From Todiramphus chloris collaris (taxonomy: Eukaryota > Chordata > Aves > Coraciiformes > Alcedinidae), in the NCBI GenBank assembly GCA_025345505.1, contig JANVCC010000011.1:9460184-9524183 (forward strand): a DNA stretch of 64,000 bases. Direction: 5' to 3'. A model generated the notes under the pieces. It made no database searches and was not told the DNA's origin. It saw nothing but the letters and a program-made list of their open reading frames with translations. The position numbers and the translations under genes are program-made. Positions 24,391 through 34,720 of the stretch are shown here, piece by piece (position 1 is the stretch's first letter; every line of letters begins with the position of its first letter).

Positions 24391-26609
24391 TGACAGATGT
24401 TTCTTTTTAAATGAAGACTCTCATTATAAAAGGAAAACATGATTTTTGGATTTTTTTTTTTTGTAAAAGACCTTTAGAAAGAACAGATAGAAAAGGAGCT
24501 GAGATGGATCATTTGATGAAGAATTAGGTATAAATCTCCTTGAAACTGATTGGAAATAGGACTTGGACCACCTTTAGTGACTTTTTCCCAATTATCAGAA
24601 GATTCAGTGGAAGCTTCCCATTCTTTCCCTACATTTAGCTAACTTAAACCCAGGTCTGCACAGATACCCTGCTCCCAAATCAGGTACAGAAAAACTTGCG
24701 CTCACAGTGACTTGTTATAAAATGATATCAGTACTTTTATTTGAGATGTTTTCCAGTGTGCTGGGAAATGTATTAATTTACATGAATGAGACTCTGACCC
24801 CATATAGTAAGTTTCAGTCTGTGTAACTTTTACCAATATGAGAATTTATTAGTGAAATGGTAAAACCAAAGCAGAAAGAAACCCGAGAATTGGTCCTGGA
24901 AAACTCTTTTAGGTATGTGCTACAAGTCCACAGCTTATAATGGCATTAAATAGACTAGACAGTGAAGACAACAGACAGAGGGTTGGTAACAGCAAAATGG
25001 TGAACAATGGAATGAGTCTCAAATAAGTCTGTATTGAATACCAAGCAGGTATGAATACATGTCCAAATATCTATACACTTTCCTACTCATCTGATTTTGT
25101 TTGCTAGCTGGGTCGCCCAGAACAGCTGTGAAGCCTGCCTCAAGAAACAGTTCAAAGGTCCTGCTTATTATGTTCAAAAAGAACAGGTATTTGTCTCATT
25201 TTTAGGTAAGTGTCTTTGTGAGGTATCTTGGTACAGACATTCAGCCCTGGTTTATAGCACTAAATTCTAGAGAAATTCTGTTGGATTTGAGTAAATCCAT
25301 TGCTTCTCATACTTTACTTGTAACAAACCTCATGTAAGATACATATGACATGTAATAATATTATACATAATTTCTGTTGAAAAAAAAAAGAATCTTACAA
25401 ATGTTACAGAGCATTTCACTGAGGTGTGTTGACTGCCTTGGTAATTTCAAATAAAATTAAAAAATCTTATCTGCTCCATTTTTAGAATTATATTGTATTT
25501 TTAGCAATACAAATCAGAGTTAATAGAAAATTTCCAGCTATGAATTATGAGTTCTAAACATGTATTCCACTTGCTGCTATACCACTTGTCAATACCAATT
25601 AAGCAGCCGTTGCCACATCACTGAGAATGACCCATTTTTATAATGATGACCAGTTAAGATACCAACATATTCAATGTTCTTATTCAATATTCTTGTTTTC
25701 ATTCAAAATTGTTGTATTATTGAAAACTCATTTTAAAACTTGTGTGGTAAAAATGTTTATTTTACATAACAGAGAGAATGAAATCAGAAACATATTTCTG
25801 TCTTTTGAAAAAAATAAATCTATACCTTTGAAATGAAATGGGTTGATTAAAAATATATATCTTTCCAGGGCAATATTAACATTTTGATTTAATTTTTTGT
25901 ATTCAGAATGCAAAAAAAAAAGCGATCATTTCCTACCATATGGCAGTGATGGCTTCTGAGCAGTTCTTGTGCTAGGCACTTTACCGCCTCTCCTATTCTG
26001 TCCTTAAAATGTTACAGTTCAGCAGAACCCTACTTCTATTTGCTTCTCTACTGTTAGTTCAGATAAACAAGATAGGCAGGTAGCACAGAAAAGGGATGAC
26101 AAAGTCCTGATGTACCAAGGTAGGAGGATATTTTATGTGAGATTTTCTTTTCACTTGCACAGAGTCCTTATTAACATGTAGGTCTGTGGAAGAGAATATA
26201 CTAGAATGATACACCAGCCACAAGCCATATTTCCTCAAGGTACATGCTGTAGAACTTACAGTGGTCCTCTTGACTACTGGTAGCAGGAAATAGACATTCT
26301 GCTCGTGGTGACATGAAAAACCTCCATACCATACAGTGTGGTGAATTCTCTGCCAGACTTCATCTGTACTAGAGTGGATTTCACAGAAAGTGAGTCATGA
26401 GGCCATCAATCTCATCCTCATTGCAGCTCTGCTTAGGACAAGATCTGGTCTAATATATACATGTACTTATATACCTGGCAACAATAAGTTTTAATTTTGG
26501 GTGCAGGGTCAGATCTTCCTTTTGCCTCCTTTCAGTTTAATAGTTTTGCCATTGAAGAGGAAGGGTATGGTTTTTCCAGGATTTGAACTTTGAGTATTTT
26601 CCATTTTCC
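24391..26609. other. Unique DNA, no gene seen
   Basis: AT-rich. T runs near 24451 and A runs near 25379 and 25912 are low complexity. No frame above 70 codons. Confidence 0.5.
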
Positions 26610-26694
26610 TGGGGATCTTCTCTTTTCTATGTATTCTACGATTGTCCAACCCAAGTGATTCTATGATTCTATGATTCTATGATTGATTCTATGG
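26610..26694 (+). mobile_element. CR1 LINE 3' terminus
   Basis: A 'GTCCAACCCAAGTGATTCTA' word is followed by about three tandem ATTCTATG units and a last GATTCTATGG. This octamer repeat is the hallmark of avian CR1 3' ends. Only the extreme 3' end is recognisable, and the 5' limit given is approximate. Confidence 0.8.
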
Positions 26695-28580
26695 CTGTGG
26701 TAATTTGATTGCAAAGTTAAAAAAAGAGATAAAAAGAGAGAGAGTAGCATCATGTCAATATGTGAAATCATTTAAATCCCGTGTATGGTGCCATGCATAT
26801 AGACAAGGCATCCAAGGAGCCCAAGACTTTTCATTAATAAGTAGAACATGTTTGTTTTTAGAAAGCAGTAATACCACCTAGCCTACCTATCTGCTTGCCT
26901 CCACTGCCTTCTCCCCAGAGGTCCCTTGTGAGATGATCAAGGTGCTCATGAATCACTTGTTGAATTGTTACTATTAAGAACCTGGGGTAAAAGGCACCTT
27001 TTGGTGCTCTGTAGTATACTATCCTGTAATTCCTGGTCATTCAATAATGGCATTACAGGCAGTTTATGAGCTTAAAGTTCTTCAGGCTTTTGAATAGGAG
27101 CTGTTAACTTGACTGGTATCCTGTTAGCAGTGGAAATGAGGAAAAGAAGCCCAAAGCAAGCCAGGAGCTGGAGTACATGCTCCAGAAGGGTTCATAACTG
27201 CCCTTACGTGTTACTGCTGACACACTGATGGAAGTACCTAAGCTCCCAAGTTTGACTCTTGTGAGCAGCAATGTAACTTGTAGAAGGCTGTTTCATGAGG
27301 CTGGGCTTTCAAGGTGAAAAGAAATCAATACTTCTATCTGGAAGGACTTACCTTGATGAAGACTCTTGTAGAAAGTATAGTTAGTTTTTATACTCTACAA
27401 GTGCCTTTGGGAGGAGTGAGCTATTTCAGAGCCAGGTAAGTGATAGCAAACTGGAGAACATGTACTTTGTGCAGACTTTCTGACATACCATGAAACTCAG
27501 TTCATTCCAAACTTTGTGTTGATTTCCTAGCACATAAAAATAGATATGATTCAACAGATGCTGAAATAAAGATCATCTTCACATTGCACACAATGCTGAC
27601 ATGTTTTTGTAATGAGTACTTACGCAGCACAGAACTATGTACAGTTAAACTATGTATAAAACTCTTAAACTGATGAAAGGTACTCAAAACTCTCTGATAG
27701 CAAGCCTGTCACCCATGGTACTGAAATGAAATGGAGCTTGCATGTTGGGTAAGGTGTGCATACAGAATACTCCCTATGATATACAGCTTTACAGAACATT
27801 GTGGCAGTGTGAACTATGCAAAGGCCATTTATAATGAAGAATAAAAGTAAGCCCCTGCTTGCCACACCATGAACCAAAGAGGCGAGAAAGGGCCTCCAAA
27901 TCCAAACACAGAAGGGTAAAATAAGCCTCTGTTGTTACCAAATGCCTGGGGGACAAAGAATCCAGATGCTCCCTGGTGAGAAGGTATATCTGTAAAACAG
28001 CTCACAGTGTTTGTCTCATGCAAACAGAGGACTTACAGCCCAAGAAGATTTATTTATTCTTTAAAAAGACTGAGTATAAATCCACAGAAAAAAACAAAGT
28101 AAACTTTCTTCTTGGAAATACAACTGATTTGTGAAAATATGGTTAACTTAGTGCTTCAGTATTATACTCTAAACAGCAAATGTAGATTTTACATAGATAA
28201 TATGGGTGATGCATTTATTAATTTTGAATGTGTAATGTAAACAAGAATGTAGGAAGAATCAAAATATATGCAAACTTCAGGGTCCTTTGAGAGAAGTGAT
28301 GTTCAAATGGATTTTTTTTCTAAAGGAGAAAGGACTAGATTTATAGTCAGGTAAAGGAGATGCTTCCTCCCAGTGAAAAGCCTTGAAGTGCAAAAAGCCC
28401 AAATGCTGAGGTTCCTTAGTTATGATTTCCTAAGCTAGACTTCTCTCAGCTAGTGTACAAGTAGTACTCTGCTGGATCTAGCAGTAGAGATGGACCCAGG
28501 AAAACAAGTCATCAAGTTGTGCTTTAGAACACCCTAAGCTTCCCTACTGCACAGAGATGGCATTGGAGTTGAGCAGTAAC
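26695..28580. other. Unique DNA, no gene seen
   Basis: Minus-strand frames at 27665-27877 and 27829-28023 overlap, but neither is recognisable. A GAGAGAGAG run lies at about 26736. Confidence 0.45.
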
Positions 28581-28712
28581 TTTGCCTGGCCAGCCAGCCA
28601 GAGCCCTAGACTGTGTGACCTGGGGAAAAGCCAGAAATCCACACCACTTGGGCTGTCCGGCCACCCAGTGCCATACACCACTTGCCCCAGCCAGCCAGAG
28701 ACAGAGACCACC
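28581..28712. repeat. Decayed minisatellite, left block (about 4 units of roughly 34 bp)
   Basis: Four diverged units share the CCAGCCAGAGCCCTACACCA-type core. Examples are CCAGCCAGAGCCCTAGACTG near 28593, then a unit ending ACACCACTTGGGCTG, one with CATACACCACTTG, and a final CCAGCCAGAGACAGAGACC. The same unit forms the longer right block at 29331-29967. Confidence 0.8.
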
Positions 28713-29330
28713 AGATCTTTAAAGTCAGCAGTAACAGCATCTTGAATAACCAAAAGGGAGATTGGAAGCATACTTATTAGGAATGACTCAGTATGCAAAA
28801 GCTACTGTACCACCCTGTCATCCTGGCAGATGTTCTCTGTCTCCCTGCCACAGGTCACTGTGCCATCCCGCTGTCTCCCTCGTCCTGCACAGTGGCAGGC
28901 AGAGCTTTGAGGCCCCTTTGCATCCCCTGCTCCCCCAGCAGCCCCGGCACACACCACCACCCCACTGCCCTCCCCAGGCTGCTCTGCCCCTGGGCTGGGA
29001 CCCTTCACCAGGTGTGGGCAGCCCCAGACACCTTCCAGAGCCCACTGGTCTCAAAGCACCTCAGAATTCCCAGCCGGACAGTCTGAGGGGAGCTTAATGA
29101 TGTCCCAGAAGCTTCTGGAACTGACTGCCCAGAGAAACCATTCTGTAGAGTTTCAAAGCTGAACGTAGTCTGATAGAATGGCCAGAGAAAGGCATGGGGT
29201 GCAATAAAAGAAAAATAAAACCTGCACATAGAATCTACTGCCCAGAGGAATGCAATGGCTGCAACAGCCAGTGGCTGGCACACACCCACCCCATGGCAGC
29301 TCCCCCAGCCAGATGTAGGAGAGAGAACCC
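28713..29330. other. GC-rich block separating the two minisatellite parts
   Basis: About 600 bp that is C-rich (for example CCCCTGCTCCCCCAGCAGCC) and poor in CpG. The unit structure of the flanking array is not recognisable here, apart from scattered CCAGCC words near its edges. It holds a 14-bp palindrome CCAGAAGCTTCTGG (29105-29118). Open frames on both strands (for example 28762-29097, plus) are compositional. It could be an insertion into the array or array DNA diverged beyond recognition. Confidence 0.5.
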
Positions 29331-29967
29331 CAGCAAGGCTTTGCCCAGGCCAGAGCCCTATGTCACTTGGCCTGGCCAGCCAGTCAGAACCCTACGAAAC
29401 CGTTTTGGCTGGGTGACCAGCCAGAAGCCAATGAAGCCACTTGGCCCCGCCAAACATCCAGAACTTTATAGCACCTTGGCTTCATGATCAGACAGTCCTA
29501 CCCACTTCAGCCAGAGCCCTACTCCACTTTAAATGTCTGGCCAGCCAGGGCTTTACACCAGTTTGGGTGGGTGGCCAACCAGAGACATACATCGCTTGGC
29601 TGCACCAAACTGCCAGACCACTACATGATTTTGTCTGGTCAGCCATCCAGACCCTACACTGTTTTGCTGGTCAGACAGCCAGAGCCCTACACCATATTTT
29701 CCCATCAAAGAGCTGGACCCCTGCATAGCTTTGTCTCAATGGCCAGCCAGAGCCCTACACCACTCTTGTTGGCCAGCCAGCCAGAGCCATAGATTATTTT
29801 GGCTGTCTGGTCAGGCAGAACCCTTTATGACATGATGCGTCCAAACTTCCCTATCCCTACATCACTTTGGCTGGCTGGCCAGCTAGAGTCCTACACCACT
29901 TGGGGTGAGTAGCCAGCTACAGCCCTAGAGCACCTTTGCTGTCTGGCCAGTCAAAGCCAAGCACCAC
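29331..29967. repeat. Decayed minisatellite, right block (about 19 units of roughly 34 bp)
   Basis: About 19 head-to-tail units vary from 23 to 41 bp. Each begins near CCAGCCAGAGCCCTACACCA and ends in TTTGGCTG followed by a (T/G)CTGG-like join. Divergence between neighbours is high, with many substitutions and indels, so the array is old and not being homogenised. The ends of each unit (CCAGCCA and TGGCTGG) are reverse complements of each other. The open frames crossing the block (29194-29487, 29441-29728, 29484-29792) are by-products. Confidence 0.9.
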
Positions 29968-30134
29968 AGAGAAATGCTGAGGCATTTAGGAGGTGGAGAA
30001 CTTCAGATATTCTTGAGCAGAGGGTTCTTAGAATGCCCATCAAAGAGGTGAGATCATTGAATTTGTTGTTTCATTTGACAAGGATAAACTATTACTTGAG
30101 TTGTAATTCAATTCAATCTCTTATTCGATCTCTC
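29968..30134. other. Unique DNA
   Basis: Short single-copy-looking spacer with nothing recognised. Confidence 0.4.
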
Positions 30135-30154
30135 TTTTTTTTTTTTTTTTTTTT
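30135..30154. repeat. T20 homopolymer
   Basis: An uninterrupted run of 20 T after CTCTC. No poly(A) signal complement (TTTATT) lies within about 30 bases downstream, so a minus-strand retroposon tail is not supported. Confidence 0.9.
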
Positions 30155-30889
30155 GCATAGTAAGGATATTGTGATTAATGAAAAATAAATGTTCAACTCG
30201 AAAGGCAGTATTTTCTTCCTTTGTTCAATGTTGAACATGATCAGAAATATTGGACAGTTATGGTACAACTATCACAACACTGATTACTTTAGGACTGTAA
30301 TTTTGCATTCAGACTTGATCTTACTGCCTTTGGTTTAGTTGAACTACTCAAGCTGGGATCTGAAGTTGTCTGCAGAATGATTCAGCTATCTGATTGCCCC
30401 CTGTACGCGTGGTTAAGCTACGTGATCTTTTTATGCTGTTCTTTCTTTTTCTACTGTTAAGAGTAGGTTCCATCCTACAATTCATTCTCTCATTCCTGTT
30501 TATGATTTCCAGTTTAGTAGGGTAATAAGAAACAATTTCTTTCTTTGCTTCTCACTCTGTGACCGAAAATAATTCTTGAGATGTATTACTTCAGATAAAA
30601 TTGATCAAAGCCACTGTTTCACCTCCTTCACTCAGAAGAGCACTAAATTCAACGTGAACGTTGTGTTAAAAATTCTTCCAGGACATAGCTTCTATGCTTG
30701 AGTTCTGATTCATGTTCCTCAGGCTTTGATTTCATTTATTTTAGCAAACGTGTTTTTTTTAAACATTCCAATTTGCAAAGCGCATTTTCTTTTGGTGAAG
30801 TGTGGGGTTTATCACTGTGTCTGTGGTCTGCCTACACATGACACTTTCAGTGACATGCATTGATCAGCCCCGTTTTGCTACAGGTAACC
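30155..30889. other. Unique DNA, no gene seen
   Basis: AT-rich, no recognisable repeat and no frame above 60 codons. Confidence 0.45.
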
Positions 30890-31470
30890 CTTCTGCTCAA
30901 AGCATCTGCTGATGTTAGCAGTCAATCAAACAGCTGGTGTTGCTAGAAGATCATTTTAGTTGAATTCTTGCCTGCCATGCAAACAGACAAGGATTTGACT
31001 TTAGTGCATTCTAGATCCCAGAGTATTTAGCTTTTATTTTTTTAATCCAGTAGAATTTTTTCTCAAAACTAGCTAACTATGAGCATGCATTAGCAAAACT
31101 GTACCTAAAATGTAGATGATTTTTTATGCCTCCTATGTATTCTATTAATGCTTGAAAAAAATGAATTCCATGTGCAAATAGTCTGAGTCATTTTGCAATG
31201 AACAAGCTGTTATTTATGCATTAACATTTCCTGAAGAGACAGTTTCTATAGAACATCAGGAAGCAGCCATAAAAGTGAATATAGGAAAAAACTGGGACAC
31301 AAACAAGTAAATGCATTTCACAATTGGCTATGCAGAAACATTCCATAGCAAAGGTAGGATCACATGCAGTACAAATTGCTTGCTTTTGTGAGTTGGCAGA
31401 AAATACAATTAAAATAAAGAAGTGACATCTTATGTGACAGAACCTGTGTAGGCAGCTCAGCGTTTATCAC
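30890..31470. promoter_or_regulatory. Candidate conserved non-coding / enhancer-like stretch
   Basis: Seen: a repeat-free stretch dense in developmental factor-like words. These are CAGCTG (E-box, near 30931), ATGCAAAC, GCATGCATTAGC, TTATTTATGCATTAAC and two copies of CATTCC (TEAD-like). It has few homopolymers. Inference: this is the look of many vertebrate conserved non-coding elements, but look alone is weak evidence and no alignment was done. Confidence 0.25.
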
Positions 31471-31779
31471 CTCCTGTTCACTAGCTTTTCTTTTTTAAAA
31501 TTAGTGAGATTTATCTTATATGACGCCCACTCATGGTCTTGTTGGCATGAACGAAAATAAAAAAAGACATGTAGCTATGTAAAATAAAACCATGAGTTGC
31601 TGCAGCCAACATGAAGGGACAAATTCATCCCTGATGCTATGAAAAATAACTGTACAAGGGTGGAATCAAGCCCCAAAGTGTGTTAGTTTCTGGAGTTATT
31701 TTTGTTTGGGTTTTTTTGGGTTGGTACTCATAAATTCTACTTCTATCTAGGGAAAGCTATACATAGATCTATTTTCTAC
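31471..31779. other. Unique DNA, nothing firm
   Basis: It contains the word ACAAATTCATCCCTGATG (about 31619), which resembles part of old amniote palindromic repeats, but too little is preserved to call. A G/T-rich stretch (TTTGTTTGGGTTTTTTTGGG) lies at about 31702. Confidence 0.35.
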
Positions 31780-31885
31780 CAACGAGGACTGGACTGAGAC
31801 CTTGATTTCAGCTGTGTAAATCTGAAGTTATTCTACCAGAGTCAATGAAGTCATTCTAGGTTTATACTTGTAAGCCTTTAATCAG
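31780..31885. mobile_element. Possible old palindromic (MITE-like) repeat
   Basis: The run GTGTAAATCTGAAGTTATTC, then ACCAGAGTCAATGAAGTCAT and TCTAGGTTTATACTTGTAAG resembles a palindromic repeat common in reptile genomes, with a 'gtgtaaatc...caatg...gatttacac' symmetry. The arms still pair only partially. The assignment rests on memory of the pattern and is uncertain. Confidence 0.35.
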
Positions 31886-33510
31886 AATATGTCAGTGAGC
31901 AGGAAGAGGTTATGCATGAAAACCAATGGCTACTGATGCTGGTTTTCTTTGACGATGAGCATTTTGACATCTTCCTTGCTTGGTTTTCTGGGCTGAGTTT
32001 TCTGATTCAGCCTGTCTATCCACTGAGACCATGATATTCTCTGTTAGGAGACATGGAATTTAGGAGGTTTCTGAAAAAATCAACTGAACCAAACCAAATG
32101 AAGCCAAGCCTAAATTTTAATTTTAGAACATTCAAACAATCAAATATTTGGAATTCTGAATTACATGACTTGAACAGAGAAACGAAGGCGTGCCATCACA
32201 GAAATCTGCATGTACGAGGAGTAGCAGAATGGGGAAGAAGATGAATTATTTTATGAATATATTTATTAAACCAGAGCTTGTAAAAGAACTCAAATAAAAC
32301 TACATAACTACATAGAGTGGGTGGAAGGAGTGGAAGCACAATCCATGGAGTAACTTTATATATGGTTTTAAAATCCTGCTTTTAGGAAGAAGGTGAGGTA
32401 AGAGAAAAAGGTTACCCATGTTTAGACTTTAATTTTTATGTTGTTTCTGATGAGCCACTTTCCAATACCCACACTTGAAGAATGCCTCTAAACATATTCC
32501 TGGAGTGTAAGGAAGCAGACACTTAATTACAACCTGGTGCCCTCCTGAGCAAATGATATGGAAACCTATATACTTTTTCCTCCCACTGTGCTTACATTAC
32601 CAGTTACCCCTGAAAAGTAGAGTCAATCATACCCACAGAGAGAGTTAAACCAGCTGTTCTCCCTTTCTCCTTTCCTACATGGTCACCCACCATCTGACCT
32701 GCAGACATTTGAAAACAAGCACACCAAATCTGTCTTTGAATTTGTGTGAATTTCCCTTACATGGAAAACGATGGCTTGGTTGGTATGTGTGTTGCTCTTT
32801 TTCAAGCTCTTTTTATTCTAGCAACAAATATCTGTGGTGTGAGTGTACCCAGTTTGTCTGCATACGGTGTCATGTACTGCACATTGTGTTCTTCAGTATT
32901 TCAGTAAAAATGTTAGCATTACACAGGCCTAGAAGAAAGAAAGGTACATTAATACAGCAATGTAACTTGTTCAACACCTTGGTGCATATTTCAGTATGGG
33001 AAAGGACAGCAACTCAGGTGACAGGCTTGGTGCTGAGGAGTTAACTGCATGATTTCATTCTGCACGGGACACAATGAGAGTTTTGGGTGACTGATGACTG
33101 TTCTGCTGTATGATTCCATTATCTTTTGCTCATTATCTCGCCTGTCCTTTCTACTTATTAAATGAGCCACCAGTTCATCTGTGTGTTCGTAGTAGCACTT
33201 TGCAGCCTTGAATGTAAATTTCATAAAACTGTAGTAAACCACCTGATATTATAGGACGTTAAACACCAAATTATGCAGATGTTATAAAGTCATGAAATGT
33301 ATATGACACCTATCACAAAGTTTAAGGTGACTAGACTGAGTGTCCAGTAAGGTCTGTTGTATAGCAGTGCACTCTTTTAGTGGGTCACCCTAGCAATGAC
33401 CCGAATGACAGCACCTCTGCGTTCCTGCAGGTTACTGGTTGTACAGTCATTCACATTCATTCATGTTTTTGTGATCAGTGCACTGGCAACAACGTTGAAT
33501 TTTCCAAAAG
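31886..33510. other. Unique DNA, no gene seen
   Basis: The plus-strand frame 32679-33044 (121 codons) has no recognisable domain. No repeat family is evident. Confidence 0.45.
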
Positions 33511-33550
33511 AAAAAAAAAAAAAAAAAAAAGAAAGAAAGAAAAGAAAAAG
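33511..33550. repeat. A20 plus (GAAA)n purine tract
   Basis: An A20 run is followed by GAAAGAAAGAAAAGAAAAAG. No AATAAA precedes it at poly(A)-signal distance, so it is treated as low complexity. Confidence 0.9.
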
Positions 33551-34319
33551 CATTTGCAATTGCAAGTTATTAACTGACACTTCTCATTTGAACAACGTCA
33601 CTTACAACCAAATATTTAGACTCTAAATCAGGATAATGAAAAAACATTTTCAGAAGTGTGATGGAACTTCTGCCAAATTGACACTTGCACTTCCCTGCAG
33701 CTGAGGGGGGATAAATTTTTACAGAAGTATGAACAAGTTAACAGACTGAGTTCCTGCAGCCTTGTCATGCTTTGTGTGGACAGTATTTAAATCAGTAATG
33801 TCCTTTACTTTAACTACTTGCTAAAATCTCTGCTTTTGCTAATAAGGAGCTAGGTGAATACATAGTTTGTCACCTAGTAACCTCAGATGAGTGGTCTAAA
33901 CAGTTTTGAATGGATAGTTGCTAACAGGTTCTTAAAAATAGCTAAGTTTTTTTGTTTTGTTTGTGCAAGTGGAAGGTGTTGTCCCCCATATGTGCTTGTG
34001 TGAATGATAAGCAGTCAACCGAAGGGAGAGCAACACAGAAGAGGAAATAAAAATGGAATCATACAGTGTAATTGGCATGCATATATATAGAAATTCTGTT
34101 TCTATTCTTTTAAGTCCTTTCTGCATAAATTTGCATGGCATATCTCAAGTTCCTTGTCTGTTCCATGGCATGCCAGTTCAATTCTTTTCTACAGAAGAAC
34201 TGTGAACACAGATCCCACAAAATAGAAAAATTAGTGCAGGGATTCATTATTTGTTTATGGTAGGTTGCAAGACTGTTAATTCGTGCCTGCATTAGCCTGT
34301 ACCCTTGGGTCTTAAGAGT
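33551..34319. other. Unique DNA, no gene seen
   Basis: AT-rich, with an ATATATATAG run at about 34080. Nothing else recognised. Confidence 0.45.
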
Positions 34320-34720
34320 TAAATAGCAACTGGTAGCAATAATTGAAATTGCATTAACAATGGCAGCTGGGTGGATGGGATAATGGTGGATGTGGCCAGA
34401 GCTGCAGTCAGGATGAAGCGGGGAAGCTGTGGGAAATTACAGCTTTTGTATCATGTTCTCTAAACAGAGCTCACAGGGAAGTGTCTAAAGCCTCTGTAGC
34501 TTGTCTGTTAAAACTGCACCCGGACAAGGCTGAGTCACTGTTAGCCCAGAGCAGGTTGATGTCCTGCAGCAATTTAAAACCCTGTTAGCCTTTGATGACT
34601 GAGTTTGCTTAATACTCTCTCTACAGTGGCCAGCCCAATTATGCAAAGCACTTATGTGGCCACTTCAACTGACCACCAGCGATTCCCTTTCCAAAGAGTA
34701 GTCTCTTGGTGACAAAACTA
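34320..34720. promoter_or_regulatory. Candidate conserved non-coding / enhancer-like stretch
   Basis: Seen: a SOX-type AACAATGG (34356-34363) directly abuts an E-box CAGCTG (34364-34369). Downstream there is an octamer-like ATTATGCAAAG (34638-34648) and several AATTA/TTAAT homeodomain-type cores, in a repeat-free, moderately GC stretch. SOX plus POU plus E-box clustering is typical of neural enhancers in vertebrates. Inference only; no comparative data were used, and such short words occur by chance. Confidence 0.35.

Noticed and set aside
29194-29792. Overlapping plus-strand open frames of about 100 codons
   Set aside because: They lie in the 34-bp array in two frames at once. Openness comes from the repeat unit, not from coding constraint.
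28581-29967. CRISPR-like look of evenly spaced repeats
   Set aside because: Units are head-to-tail with no constant repeat and no unique spacers, they diverge continuously, and the DNA is avian. It is a minisatellite.
30135-30154. T20 as the tail of a minus-strand processed pseudogene
   Set aside because: No AATAAA on the minus strand at the right distance, no gene-like body and no flanking duplications.
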